The notes: generated from the sequence alone by a model not told the origin. Counted from the first letter of the stretch, positions 24,480-33,614 are shown. The stretch: 64,000 nucleotides of DNA from Streptomyces venezuelae ATCC 10712 (GCF_008639165.1 NZ_CP029197.1:6700001-6764000); one strand, 5' to 3'. Numbers and translations are program-made.

Positions 24480-24945
24480 CGCGGATCAAGGACCAACCAG
24501 GTGAGGCGAGGAGCCAGGACGTGGAACGAAGCTCGGCCGTACATCTGCCGTTTGATCGTTTCTTGATGCGGTCGACATGGCCTTCTACGACGCCGGAGCT
24601 GTACGGCAGGGTCAGGCCAGCGGTGACGGCGTCGATGTCGAACTTCATGAACCGGGCGAACCCCCCCTTGCGCGATCTCGCGGGCGCGTGCGGTGTCGGG
24701 GCAGGCCAGGCAGACCTCGCCGAGCCGGACCTCGTCCTCTTCGCTCAACGGCTCACGGCGACGCATGATCCAGGACGTGATCGCGCGTGGGCTTGGGATC
24801 GGTGCTGGCACAGGTATGGCAGTGCCGTCTCGAAGAGTCGCGACGTATCTGCGGACCGTCTGAACCGTCCCACCGAATCCACGCTCACGGACTTCACGGA
24901 AGAGCCGGCCGGCGTCCGTGCAGCCGGTGAAGGGGACGTTCGACT
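24480..24945 (-). pseudogene. Decayed ISL3-family transposase, 3' part
   Basis: Read leftward, three fragments in different frames match the C-terminal half of ISL3 (IS204/IS1001/IS1096/IS1165) transposases. They are GCTDAGRLFREVRERGF with QTVRRYVATLRDG and ITSWIMRRREPLSEEDEVRL; then DIDAVTAGLTLPYSSGVVEG (24648 downward); then TIKRQMYGRASFHVLAPRLT. A run of seven G residues (24660s) marks one frameshift, and a second falls inside the normally continuous VEGHVxRIK...KRQMYGRA motif. The catalytic N-terminal region and part of the core are missing. Clearly inactive. Confidence 0.75.
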
Positions 24946-25163
24946 GCATCCCACGAGCCACGGGCGTGGGAGCGACGGCCGCTTCAGAGACAATGCTGTG
25001 GGGCTGAGGCTCTGCTGGAAGTAGTGAAACACACCAAGATCGGCTGATGATCCTTGTCCCCAGTGGGGCCACTTTCCGTGTCCGTCCTGTCGCAGACTTG
25101 CAAGGCGTGGTGACCCTGGCTGGTTGCCGCGGCTTTGGCCCAGTCGACCCAAGGACTGCAATC

Positions 25164-26378
25164 GTGAGCGAGCGCGTTCTCATCCCCCGCAACCGGGGCT
25201 TCCTCTTCCTCGACTCCCACCCAGCGGGCTGCGAGCGGCTGGTGGCCGACATGTGGCAGGCATGCCCCGACTCTGCCGACGTGCCGCAGGGTGACGGTCC
25301 GGTGGCTCTGATCATCGGCTCCTCGGCCGGATATGGCTTGGCGGCCGCTGTCGCCGGACTCAAGCGCGCCGGCATCCGCGGCATCATGGTCTCCTTTGAG
25401 AAGGCCCCCACCGAACGGCGTACCGCTACGGCAGGCTGGTACCGCACCGCCACCACCGCCGACATCGCCCGTGCCGCCGGGAGGGATCTGGTCTTTCTCA
25501 ACGGCGACGCGTTCTCCGACACGATGAAGGACCAGGTCGCCGGCCTCATCGAGCAGCGTTTCGGCGGCAGGCTGGACTACCTGATCTACTCGGTGGCCGC
25601 GCCACGGCGCACCGACCCGGACACCGGCACCACGTACACCTCCGTCCTCAAGCCGATCGGCCAGGCGAACCGCACCAAGACCCTTGTCTTCGACGACCAG
25701 GGCGTTCCCGAGGTGCGCGAGGTCGAGACCGGGCCGGCCGAGGGCGACGATGTCGAGCAGACTGTGGCCGTTATGGGCGGTGCGGACTGGGAACGCTGGA
25801 TCGACCACCTGGCCGGTCGGGGACTGCTCGGCAAGGGCTTCGCTACCGCCGCGCTGTCATACATCGGATCGCCGCTGACCGCGGCGATCTACCGGCAGGG
25901 CACCATCGGCGCGGCCAAGGCTCACCTGGAGGCCACCGCCCGCACCCTGAACGAGCGGCTCGACAAAACGGTGGGCGGGCGGGCCGTGACCTCCGTCAAC
26001 GGCGCCGCCGTCACCCAGTCCTCCACCGCCATCCCCGGCATCGCCCTGTACACCGGCTTGCTGCGCGGCGTCCTTGGACGGGACTTGCTTCCACCGGTAC
26101 ATCAGCTCGCCGCCCTGTGGGACCAGCTCACCGGTGCCGCGCCGCTCGCCCTGGATGACGAAGGCCGAATCCGTCTGGACGCCTGGGAACTCACTGACGA
26201 CGTCCAGGCGGCAGTCGCCGAACGCTGGGAGGCCGCCACGACCGACACCATCGCCGGTCTCGCCGACCTCGGCTGGTTCCATGCCGAAGTCCAACGCCTG
26301 TACGGATTCTCCGTCCCGGGCGTCGACTACACCGCCGCAGTGGCCACCGACATTCCCTGGCCCGCCCCCGCGTCCTGA
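25164..26378 (+). CDS. fabV: Trans-2-enoyl-ACP/CoA reductase, FabV type
   Basis: A 404-residue reductase; the GTG at 25164 begins VSERVLIPRNRGFLFLDSHP as in the family. The NADH-binding motif is ALIIGSSAGYGLAAAVAG, and the active site is the FabV-specific Y-x8-K in IYRQGTIGAAKAHLEAT. The C-terminal helical extension typical of FabV/TER is present. It reduces enoyl thioesters in fatty-acid elongation and, unlike FabI, is known to tolerate triclosan. It lies among IS and toxin remnants, so acquisition by transfer is likely. It could supply a drug-tolerant enoyl reductase. Confidence 0.93.
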   Translation: MSERVLIPRNRGFLFLDSHPAGCERLVADMWQACPDSADVPQGDGPVALIIGSSAGYGLAAAVAGLKRAGIRGIMVSFEKAPTERRTATAGWYRTATTADIARAAGRDLVFLNGDAFSDTMKDQVAGLIEQRFGGRLDYLIYSVAAPRRTDPDTGTTYTSVLKPIGQANRTKTLVFDDQGVPEVREVETGPAEGDDVEQTVAVMGGADWERWIDHLAGRGLLGKGFATAALSYIGSPLTAAIYRQGTIGAAKAHLEATARTLNERLDKTVGGRAVTSVNGAAVTQSSTAIPGIALYTGLLRGVLGRDLLPPVHQLAALWDQLTGAAPLALDDEGRIRLDAWELTDDVQAAVAERWEAATTDTIAGLADLGWFHAEVQRLYGFSVPGVDYTAAVATDIPWPAPAS

Positions 26379-26461
26379 TCCCGGCACGAATCCGCCACGC
26401 GGAACGCCCCCGCTGGGAGGCTCTCACTATTCGTCGATGGCGTACTTGTCACGTAGGGGCC

Positions 26462-26727
26462 GCATGCCGCCGGAAAGGTCCGGGAGGTGGAATCCCCGAG
26501 AAGCCCGCGACCGGCCGGCCGCCGTGGCCGCCGCCGAGGGCCTGTCCCTGCGCGCCTACCTCGCCCGCCTCCCCGAGACCGTGCTGACCCCCGCCGAACG
26601 AGCCGAACGGGCCGACCAGGCCAAGGCCGCCCTGAACGCATGGACCGGCTACCACCCCACGGCCGGCGGAGAAGCCGCCCTGGACGACGAGCTCGACCGC
26701 CGCCTTGCCCAGGTGCAGCGCCCGTGA
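26462..26727 (+). pseudogene. Antitoxin remnant (partner of the PIN-like toxin)
   Basis: The C-terminal part reads as an actinobacterial VapB-like antitoxin: RDRPAAVAAAEGLSLRAYLA, then LTPAERAERADQAKAALNAW and LDDELDRRLAQVQRP. The N-terminal beta-strand that should bind DNA is out of frame; an extra A near 26490 would explain the shift, since ATCCCCGAG is present one frame over. It is immediately followed by the toxin remnant, whose GTG overlaps this stop. Confidence 0.5.
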
Positions 26728-27040
26728 GCGACGCCATGCACATCGTCCTGGACGAGACCGCCATGTCCGCGGCCGGCTCCGGGAACATCCTCGTCTCCCG
26801 CCTCATCCACCGCGCCCACGCCGAACCCCGCCGGCACCTCTACGCACCGCCTGCGCCCTCGTCGAAGCCGACCGCGCACGCCCCGGCACCGCCGAGCACC
26901 TGGCCGCCCTGCCCGGCATCACCGTCCTGGACCTCGACCCACCCGCCGGCCTGGCCGTCGCCCGCGAGACCACCTGGGCCCAGGCCCACACGCAGCACGC
27001 CGCCCAGCCTGTTGAGCCCAACACGGTCAACAGGGCCTGA
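26724..27040 (+). pseudogene. Frameshifted PIN-domain-like toxin
   Basis: From GTG at 26724 (VSDAMHIVLDETAMSAAGSG, then ILVSRLIHRAHAE) the frame changes near 26850 to TACALVEADRARPGTAEHLA and ITVLDLDPPAGLAVARETTW, ending VEPNTVNRA. Together these match the first three quarters of a PIN-like ribonuclease; the C-terminal region with the last acidic residues is missing. With the antitoxin remnant it forms a dead type II toxin-antitoxin module. Confidence 0.55.
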
Positions 27041-27041
27041 G

Positions 27042-27083
27042 CAGCAACGAATCGGCCCCGGTAATCGTCGGGGGGCCTTGCTG
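27042..27083 (+). terminator. Two-part hairpin after the toxin remnant
   Basis: Outer arms CAGCAA (27042-27047) and TTGCTG (27078-27083) enclose inner arms GGCCCC (27054-27059) and GGGGCC (27072-27077). A plausible intrinsic terminator following the toxin-antitoxin remnant. The 264 bp from 27084 to 27347 hold no gene I can support. Confidence 0.45.
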
Positions 27084-27347
27084 TGAGTAAGCCACTTTCA
27101 TCCTCTACTGGAAGGTGAAACGAGCTGGCCGACGGATGCGGTGAGGAGGCAGAGCCCTCGTCGTCGGCGTAGTGGTTCCACTCATCACACCGGCGCCTAG
27201 AGGAGCCCGCTGCAGCCAATTCTGTGCGCGCAGAGAACACTCGGGCGGCGCTACCAGACAAGCATCGCTTGTACGGACCCGTAACTTCTACACGCAAGGG
27301 GCCTACCTGCAACTACGGCCCCGCGCGCTGTATCAAGGGAGTGAGTC

Positions 27348-27752
27348 ATGAGTTCTCAGGTGAAGGCATTCGGGTTCGGCATGCCGTGGGAGTCGTTGTA
27401 CGGGTACAGCCAGGCCACCCAGGTCGGTGAGACGGTTTACGTGTCGGGGCAGCTGTCTCATGACCGTCACGGCAACTTCGTGGGTGTAGGCGACTTCGAA
27501 CTGCAGGTCCGCACCACGTTGGAGAATCTGGATCTGGTGCTGAGGCAGTTTGGAGCCGAGCGTAGCCAGATAGTGGAGACCACGGTTCTGGTGAGGAACT
27601 TGCGGGAGAACTTCGACACGACAGCACACCTTCACGCCGAGTATTTCGGGGAGCACCGGCCCACCAGCACGGTCATGGGAGTCTCCGACTTGGCCCTGCC
27701 GGACCAACTCGTGGAGATCGGCGCACTCGTGCGTCTCGACGTGAAGCCGTAG
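27348..27752 (+). CDS. RidA/YjgF-family deaminase-like protein
   Basis: A 134-residue RidA-fold protein with a GGGAGTG site before the ATG at 27348. Seen: YSQATQVGETVYVSGQLSHD, a TTLENLDLVLRQFGAE helix, IVETTVLVRNLRENFDT and the late LALPDQLVEIGALVRLD in place of the canonical Arg/Glu active-site loop PxxxxxVEIE. It probably acts on enamine or imine intermediates, although many RidA-like paralogs lack this activity. Monocistronic within the plastic region. Confidence 0.87.
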   Translation: MSSQVKAFGFGMPWESLYGYSQATQVGETVYVSGQLSHDRHGNFVGVGDFELQVRTTLENLDLVLRQFGAERSQIVETTVLVRNLRENFDTTAHLHAEYFGEHRPTSTVMGVSDLALPDQLVEIGALVRLDVKP

Positions 27753-28107
27753 GTGAGGAGGTCGGCCTGATTCCTTTGCGTGGACGCCCCCGCGGAAAGG
27801 ACCGCCCGAACGAGGTCCCGACGGGAGTGCCGGATGAGTGCGCGATGAGCGACAAGAACGACGCGCCGGGTCCCCGGGGCGGGCGAGGGTAACGACCAGG
27901 CGCTCGGCGAGAGCGGCCATGTCCGGGGTGGGCGAGGGAGCGAGGGCGCTGAGGGCGTGCTGTCCGTGGCACGCATCGAGCAGCTGCTCGACGACTTGGC
28001 GTTGGGGCCGTAGTGCTCCGTAGCGGATGGGAGCCGGAGCTCCTGCGCGCCCTGGGCCGGGCCGCCGGCTGCACCCCGCTGCCGTAGGCGTGTGGGACCG
28101 TGCGCCC
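27753..28107. other. Gap of 355 bp with no supported gene
   Basis: Several overlapping frames exist on both strands, but none shows a start with a ribosome-binding site or a recognisable family. A leftward stretch around 27900-28040 (MAALAERLVVTLARPGD, QRQVVEQLLDACHGQH) and a rightward VARIEQLLDDLALGP ending near 28013 have some coding character and may be gene debris. Confidence 0.4.
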
Positions 28108-28560
28108 ATGGACACGTCAGAGCTCTACTGCTCCCTCGGCCTGAATCCGGGGCAGCTGAACGCCCTGGTCCGGGACATGCTGGCCGTCGGCCTCGGCGAG
28201 GGGATGGACGCCCGGACCGCGTGGATGATGGCCTGCCTGGCCCGGCATCCGGACGGACACGTCTACGGCATGCCCCACCTCGAGGACGACCGTCGGGCCA
28301 CGAACGGACCAAAGCTTAGACGCCGGCCTCAGGAGGTCTGCGTTTCGGCGGGTACGGGGTCCAGGGAGTCGAGGAGCTGTCCGAAGGTGATCTTTTCCTG
28401 TCGTACCCGAAGCTCATCGCGGCGAGCGCCGCCCACCGGTCGGTGTTTCCGGCGCAGCGGTCCAGCAGGATCTGCAGCGCGACTTCGAGTTCGCTGCGGG
28501 AGAGGCTTTCGTCGGCGGGGATCTGGATCGGGTGTTCCAGGGTGCGGTGCCGGGACTTGA
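28108..28560 (+). pseudogene. Small hypothetical protein, 3' end probably fused to foreign sequence
   Basis: From the ATG at 28108 the first 70 or so residues look coding (MDTSELYCSLGLNPGQLNAL, then VRDMLAVGLGEGMDARTAW and MMACLARHPDGHVYGMPHLE). Beyond about 28330 the frame runs antisense over the 3' end of the decayed leftward gene and becomes Arg/Ser-rich, as shadow frames do. I infer a truncated small gene of unknown function. Confidence 0.35.
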
Positions 28561-29500
28561 CGACGGCCCGGTAGATCTCGGAGCGGGAGCCGGTCGAGGG
28601 GAGTCGAGCCAGGACTTCAGGACGGCCTCGGGCCGGGGTGCTTGGCGAGTTCCTCGTCGCTCACCAGGCGCAGCACGCCGTCGTCTTCGTCCTCGTCGGC
28701 CGGGACGGGCGCTGCCGCGTCCAGGAGCCAGTCGGCGTCCTCAGCGTTCTCGGCGATCCAGGCCAGCTCCGCGGGGTGCAGGCCGTCCAGGCCGTCGGTA
28801 ACGGCGGCGTGCGGGGTGTGCGGGGTGGCGGCGAGGGCGGCCAGGGCTGGACGCGGCGGTTCTCGTGGTGGTGTTCCTGGGGCTGGGCCGGGCGGTCGTG
28901 GTCGGGATCGACGTCGTCGATGATGCGGATCACGGTCCGGCTCGGCGCGGGGGATACGACGGCCGGCTGCTCCAGCCGGGCGAGCTGGGCGCAGGCCACG
29001 GCGAGTTGGTCGGGGTTGGCGCTGAGGAGGGTCAGGTCCTCGGCGAGGCGCAGGATGCGACCGCCGATGTCGTGGTCGCCGTCCTGCTTCTCGGGCGGGC
29101 TGACCAGCTGGCCGAGGGCGTCGGTGGCTGTGTGCAGCTAGTCGGCGGCCAGGGTCGCGAGGCGGGGGTTGTTGTGGACGCGGTTGGTGATGAAGTGCAG
29201 GGTCCTGCGGGCGGTCGCTCGCGGGTTGGGCAGGTCGGCCGGCTTGGGCAGGCACAGTGCCGGGAGGCAGGCGAGCAGCAGGTCCTCGCTGAGAGCGGGG
29301 GCCAGATCGGCGGGGAGATCCGCGCCGTTGGTGCCGGCGGCGGGGAGGCGGGCGTCCTCGAGGGCCCGGGTCTCGGCCCGGTCCAGGGGGTGGGTGTGCG
29401 GCGAGCTCCGCCCACCGCTCGGGGCACTGGGCCAGCATCGCCCAGCTGCCGCTGGGGCCGGTCTGGTTCAGCGACCAGTCTTTCGAGATGTGCTGTGTAC
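28329..29500 (-). pseudogene. Multiply frameshifted gene for a large unknown protein
   Basis: Leftward coding signal continues across at least four frame changes. It starts with GPSGSWAMLAQCPERWAELA near 29450. It then reads DRAETRALEDARLPAAGTNG, LACLPALCLPKPADLPNP and LHFITNRVHNNPRLATLAAD, and hits a TAG near 29140. It resumes with LSANPDQLAVACAQLARLEQ, shifts to ELAWIAENAEDADWLLDAAA and VLRLVSDEELAKHPGPRP, then to SRSEIYRAVVKSRHRTLEHP and ALQILLDRCAGNTDRWAALA, ending ITFGQLLDSLDPVPAETQTS at a stop at 28329. The intact protein would be about 390 residues. I do not recognise the family. Confidence 0.5.
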
Positions 29501-29781
29501 CAGTGACGAAGTAACCTGAAAGGAGCGGGAGTCCCGCAATTTCATGCGAGGGATACAGGCTGCTCGGGATGTGCCGGCGCACACCGTCGGGCGCACGCTC
29601 GTCGACTGGCGGCGCCTGACCCGGAAGCGCGGAGCCTTATGGAACGGCCTTGCCTGTCCCGTGTTTCACGTGGTTCTGGCGGAGCGTTTCCGTTCGGGGT
29701 GAGGGCAGCTTCAGGTGGTGGTCACCGTTTCAAGCAGGGCCGTACGGTGGCAGGTTCTTCACATGTCTGAGGAGGTTCTAG

Positions 29782-31095
29782 ATGGATCGGTTGTCACTGG
29801 CCGACCTGCGAGCGGTGGACGAGCGCGTACTTCCGTTCAATCCCTACGGGTTCGGGGGACGGCTGAGTCCCGAGGATGCGCTGGAGTTTCAGCAGCACGT
29901 GATCGCCCAGTACGAACTCGCCGACAACGTGGCGGACGGTACCCGGCAGCGCTTCGAGCAACTGCGCCACGTCTACCGCTATGGCGTGCTCTGCTACGAC
30001 CTGTTCACCATGGTTGGCGACGCGGCACTCCTGGCGTTCGAGCAGGCCCTGCGCGACCGATTCATCAACTTTCACGAAGGTGCAGTGCCCTTGCGGTCGA
30101 AAGAGGGCGAGGTGCACGTCCTGAAAGACGTAACCGACTACGGCGACTTCGTCGAGAGGTATAAGGGGCTCAAGGGCACCAGGATCCAGATGGGTCCGGA
30201 CCGGAGCTGGACCGGTTTCAACGGGACCCTCGACGGCTTGTACCGGTGGGCCCGCCGTGAGGGACTCCTCCGCGGTCAGAGAAACCGCGGCAGGGAGAAG
30301 GCCCTCACCGACTTGAGGAACATGGTGGCTCACCCGAGCGGCTTCCACCTCCACGGCCCGGTTGAGGCGGCTCGCACCCTGTCCAACCTGGCCGAGGTGA
30401 TCAACCGGCTCTGGGGTCAGGACACCCCGGGCGGACGCCTCTATCCCGCTCCGGTGGAGCGTCGCGCCACCGCCATCGCCTGGAACCCGGCCACCGGCTC
30501 AGTCGCTATCGGCCATGCGGAGAACCTCCGCTCGGACACCGATGAAGACGAATGGCAATACGTCATCGTCCAGGCCGTTTTCGAACCTGGAACAGCCGAA
30601 GACCCTACGATCTTCCACTTCGACGCCCTCTTCGAGCACACAACGTACCCCTGCGACCTGCTCTGGGGGCCAGGCAACCGCGCGGAAGCACTCCAGTGGC
30701 TGGACAGCAATCCGCCGACGTCCGACACCTGTGATCATCTCGACCGGGTCTTCCTCATCCGCCACGACGCAGACACCCTGTACACACCCCAGCGCCCCGA
30801 GGTTGCGGCCGGGCTTCCCGAAGCTGAGCACAGCGGGACGTGGTACGCGATCCGCGCGGACGCCTCCACAGACGCCTTTGTCCACGTACGTGCGTCCGTC
30901 GAAGACGTCGAGTCGCGACACCGGCCTTCGGGCGAGTGCCGGGAGTGTCACGCGGACACGCTCAAGAAGGGGACGCTGCGAGAGGTTCTCACGGCCGCAC
31001 GGGAAGCAGGCGTGAACGTGGAACCGATACGTCCCCCGGACTCGAGAGTTCCCGGCTGGATGCCCAGGTCGATCACGGTAAGGAGGCGGTACTGA
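29782..31095 (+). CDS. HEPN-motif protein of unknown function
   Basis: A 437-residue protein with a strong GAGGAGG site before the ATG at 29782. The N-terminal 220 residues are helical and contain DLRNMVAHPSG, with Arg179-x4-His184: the R-x4-6-H motif of HEPN domains, many of which are metal-independent RNases in defence and toxin systems. The C-terminal half (about 225-437) is a different, beta-rich domain with a late CRECH pair of cysteines and a basic end. It lies in the plastic region among dead mobile DNA, fitting a defence-type role, but that is inference. Its 3' end overlaps the convergent lipoprotein gene by 23 bp. Confidence 0.75.
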   Translation: MDRLSLADLRAVDERVLPFNPYGFGGRLSPEDALEFQQHVIAQYELADNVADGTRQRFEQLRHVYRYGVLCYDLFTMVGDAALLAFEQALRDRFINFHEGAVPLRSKEGEVHVLKDVTDYGDFVERYKGLKGTRIQMGPDRSWTGFNGTLDGLYRWARREGLLRGQRNRGREKALTDLRNMVAHPSGFHLHGPVEAARTLSNLAEVINRLWGQDTPGGRLYPAPVERRATAIAWNPATGSVAIGHAENLRSDTDEDEWQYVIVQAVFEPGTAEDPTIFHFDALFEHTTYPCDLLWGPGNRAEALQWLDSNPPTSDTCDHLDRVFLIRHDADTLYTPQRPEVAAGLPEAEHSGTWYAIRADASTDAFVHVRASVEDVESRHRPSGECRECHADTLKKGTLREVLTAAREAGVNVEPIRPPDSRVPGWMPRSITVRRRY

Positions 31096-31798
31096 CGGAC
31101 AACGGCGCGGCGGCAGTCCCCAGTGTGCGGGCGGGCGCCGCCGTGCACGAGAGGTCGCCGGCGTCGCCGAGGTGGAACGATGTAGGGGACGTCGTGGTGC
31201 CGTGCCGTAGTGTCAGGAGGATCTCGCCCTTGGTGTAGTCGGAGAACCACACGGCGTACAACGTGCGCACTCCATTCGCCATGGTGCCGATCCGTACGAC
31301 CTCGACGGGCGTGCCGTCGCATGACGCGGACGTGACCTCCTGGTGGTCGGCGGCGAAGATGCGGCCCCAGCCGTTCGCGAACGAGGTGAAGAGGTCGCTG
31401 ATCTTCCGGCCCTTCGCCACAGGCGGGTCGTTCGGGTGCGTCGCGCAGGCCCGCTGGAAGACCCGGTCGCCGGCCACCGAAGCGATGCAGAGCCGATGGT
31501 CGCCGGTCTCCCAGGCGTAGGCCGCGTTGCCGTTCGGCCATGCCTCGATCAGCATGGGCCCCGCCGGACCGGGTGCATCGGGCTGGGCCCTTGTCGCGTG
31601 GAAGAGGGCCGCGCGTGTCCGGTCTGCGACCTCCGCGCGGGTGGCCCGCTGAGATGGTGATGCGGACTGGGCGACGGACGGTGACGCGGCGGCGGACGGC
31701 GGTGCGGCAGAAGACTTGCCGGCGCCGTCCGAACAGCCGGTCAAGGCAGCCGTGGCCATCGCTGTCATAGCGATGCCGGCCCGCAACAGATGTCGCAC
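31073..31798 (-). CDS. Small secreted lipoprotein, unknown
   Basis: A 241-residue protein. The GTG at 31798 (VRHLLRAGIAMTAMATAAL) follows a GGGAGGG site and gives a clear lipoprotein signal with lipobox LTGC. A Ser/Ala/Pro linker (AGKSSAAPPSAAASPSV) follows, then a soluble beta-rich domain with four cysteines (RLCIASV, RACATHP, SASCDG, LSCTAAP) likely paired outside the cell. No family recognised. Convergent overlap of 23 bp with the HEPN gene. Confidence 0.75.
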   Translation of the reverse strand: MRHLLRAGIAMTAMATAALTGCSDGAGKSSAAPPSAAASPSVAQSASPSQRATRAEVADRTRAALFHATRAQPDAPGPAGPMLIEAWPNGNAAYAWETGDHRLCIASVAGDRVFQRACATHPNDPPVAKGRKISDLFTSFANGWGRIFAADHQEVTSASCDGTPVEVVRIGTMANGVRTLYAVWFSDYTKGEILLTLRHGTTTSPTSFHLGDAGDLSCTAAPARTLGTAAAPLSVSTASLP

Positions 31799-32362
31799 GT
31801 GCCCTCCCCCTGTGCCGATCATGTTCACGGCGAGGAGAGGGTCCCACCGGCTCTCGCGGCCGTGCAAGCGAGACATCGATGTTCAGGCTGCTGACCTCGC
31901 GGGTTGTTGCTGGGGGTGGGCGACCCTGCCTTTGGGAGGTGTCGCCGTCCGGCCGCGGGGTGCTGCGGCCCTTCGGCATCGCTCCTCGGGGAAGGCTCGC
32001 GCGGGGACATTCTGTGGAAGCCGAGACGGAGGAGACAGCGAGCAGCACCGAAGGCCGTGATCACACCAACGGCCAGCGCCAGCCGGGGCGATCTCAGCTG
32101 AGGAAGTCCTTCCAGAAGGGCACGGACGCCTGCCGAGCCCAACGCGCGTCCTCGTCGACCTCGCCGAACTCACGGTCGACGCCGCCAGAAAGCTCTGGAG
32201 TGTGTGCCGCCAGGCCTTGCGGGGGCAGCCCTTACGCGCCCCAGGGTGTGCCTGAACAGTGACCCACCCCTCGAGCGTCGGGCCGCGTCTGGAGGCGCTG
32301 GGGGGAGTCGTTGCATGGGGTGGGGCGTGGACGCGCGGCTTCCGCTCGCTTTCGAGCAGGCC
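31799..32362. other. Gap of 564 bp without a supported gene
   Basis: The first 40 bp hold the promoter and leader of the leftward lipoprotein gene. Beyond that several frames are open on both strands, but none combines a good start, codon bias and recognisable sequence. Weak candidates run at 31825-32142 leftward and 32121-32260 rightward. I see no repeats or hairpins of note. Confidence 0.5.
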
Positions 32363-33133
32363 TCACTCGGGTGCCGTCGCCGCTGCCATGAACATCGGCA
32401 GTGCCAGGAAGAGGCGGTCGGTCTCGGCCCGTGCGCGCTGCTCGACGATCCAGGTGTCCTTCTGCTCGCGCGTAATGGCCCCGGTGGAACAGGCCGCTTC
32501 GGCCAGTCCGGTGAGCAAGAGCAACATCGCCGACCCGGTGAAGACGCCGGTGCGCACCTCGACCGTCACATCGCTGAAGCGGCTGTTCAGTAGCAGGTTG
32601 CGGTATCGGCGAGCAGCACGCGGGGCGGTGGTCAGGTCGGCGCGGGCGTGCACGATGGTGCGGGTGAGGGCCGGATCGTCGGAGTCGATGACGATGGTGT
32701 CCCAGTCCTGGCCAAGCAGCACGATCCTCCCTCCAGGCACAAGAACCCTGCGGGCCTCCGCCAACGCCCGCTCCGGATCGTCGAGTTCGTGGAAGACCTT
32801 GTCGGCTCGGTATCCGACCACCGAGGCGCCCGGCAGCGGCAGCTCGTACGCTCCCGCGACCCGGAAGTCCGCCTCGGGCCACCGGCCACGGGCGGCGGCG
32901 ATCATTCGCTCGCTCGGGTCCACACCGATGGCCTTCACGCCCCGTTCGGCCAGTTCCGCCACGGCCCGTCCGGCGCCACAGCCCACGTCCACCACGGACG
33001 TTCCGGGTTCGGCGCCGAGCAGATCATAGGAAAGCTCCCTCAGGAATTCGGCGCCCGGCAGTCGGTCGGCGGCGTCGAGCCGTGCCACGAGGTCGTTCGC
33101 CGGCTGCGGTGTCTGTTTCGTTTCCCTGGTCAT
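32363..33133 (-). CDS. Class I SAM-dependent methyltransferase
   Basis: A 256-residue methyltransferase; the ATG at 33133 (MTRETKQTPQPANDLVARLD) is chosen because longer frames run into the divergent regulator. SAM-binding motif I is VVDVGCGAGRAVAELAERG, then GVDPSERMIAAARGRWPEA, FHELDDPERALAEARRVLVP and PGGRIVLLGQDWDT, as in the UbiE/Methyltransf_11 group. Substrate unknown. Divergent from a MerR regulator with only 28 bp between starts, so probably controlled by it. Confidence 0.88.
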   Translation of the reverse strand: MTRETKQTPQPANDLVARLDAADRLPGAEFLRELSYDLLGAEPGTSVVDVGCGAGRAVAELAERGVKAIGVDPSERMIAAARGRWPEADFRVAGAYELPLPGASVVGYRADKVFHELDDPERALAEARRVLVPGGRIVLLGQDWDTIVIDSDDPALTRTIVHARADLTTAPRAARRYRNLLLNSRFSDVTVEVRTGVFTGSAMLLLLTGLAEAACSTGAITREQKDTWIVEQRARAETDRLFLALPMFMAAATAPE

Positions 33134-33161
33134 GAGCGCCAGACTGCGACTTAATGTCGGC
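33134..33161. promoter_or_regulatory. MerR-type operator between divergent starts
   Basis: The 28 bp between the methyltransferase and MerR start codons contain an imperfect dyad TGCGAC-TTAAT-GTCGGCA. The extremely tight spacing means that promoters must overlap the coding starts, and a MerR protein bound here would affect both genes. Inferred from symmetry and position. Confidence 0.4.
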
Positions 33162-33614
33162 ATGAAGTCAAGCGAGCAAAGGGCGCCCGGCGGCGGCGAG
33201 CGTGACTCGATGGTCATCGGGGCCCTCGCCGAACGCTTCGGTCTGGCCACGCACGTCCTGCGTCACTGGGAGACGATGGGGCTCCTGACCCCCGCGCGCG
33301 ACGCCGCCGGGCGCCGCCGCTACCGCATCACCGACCTCACACGCGTCGCCGCCATCCTGCGCGCCAAAGACGCGGGACTCTCCCTCGACACCATCCGCTC
33401 GCTGACCACTACCGCCGATGCCGTGCAGCGGCGGAACATCCTGCGCGCAGAGGCCGAGGCGCTCCGCTCCCGTATCGCCGCCGCGCAGGCATCCCTCGAC
33501 CTCATCGAATGCGCCCTCGGCTGTGATCACGAAGACGTCACCCAGTGCGCCCATTTCCAGCAGGCTGTGACGGACCGCAGCGGCACGGATATTGCCGTCC
33601 AGGTCCCCGATTGA
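33162..33614 (+). CDS. MerR-family transcriptional regulator
   Basis: A 150-residue regulator. Winged HTH: IGALAERFGLATHVLRHWET, then RRRYRITDLTRVAAILRAKD; coiled coil: RRNILRAEAEALRSRIAAAQ; C-terminus CALGCDHEDVTQCAHF with three cysteines that could bind metal or sense thiol stress. The ATG at 33162 is preferred; one at 33210 (MVIGALAERF) is possible. Divergent from the methyltransferase and likely its regulator. Confidence 0.88.
   Translation: MKSSEQRAPGGGERDSMVIGALAERFGLATHVLRHWETMGLLTPARDAAGRRRYRITDLTRVAAILRAKDAGLSLDTIRSLTTTADAVQRRNILRAEAEALRSRIAAAQASLDLIECALGCDHEDVTQCAHFQQAVTDRSGTDIAVQVPD

Noticed and set aside
24999..25045. Terminal inverted repeat of the ISL3 element
   Set aside because: A GGCTCTGCTGGAAGTAGTGA-like end is suggestive, but no matching repeat was found near 24424-24500, so the element boundary is not supported.
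31825..32142. Leftward 105-residue frame in the gap before the methyltransferase
   Set aside because: It has a short hydrophobic stretch but no ribosome-binding site, no family and shifting composition, so it is not supported as a gene.
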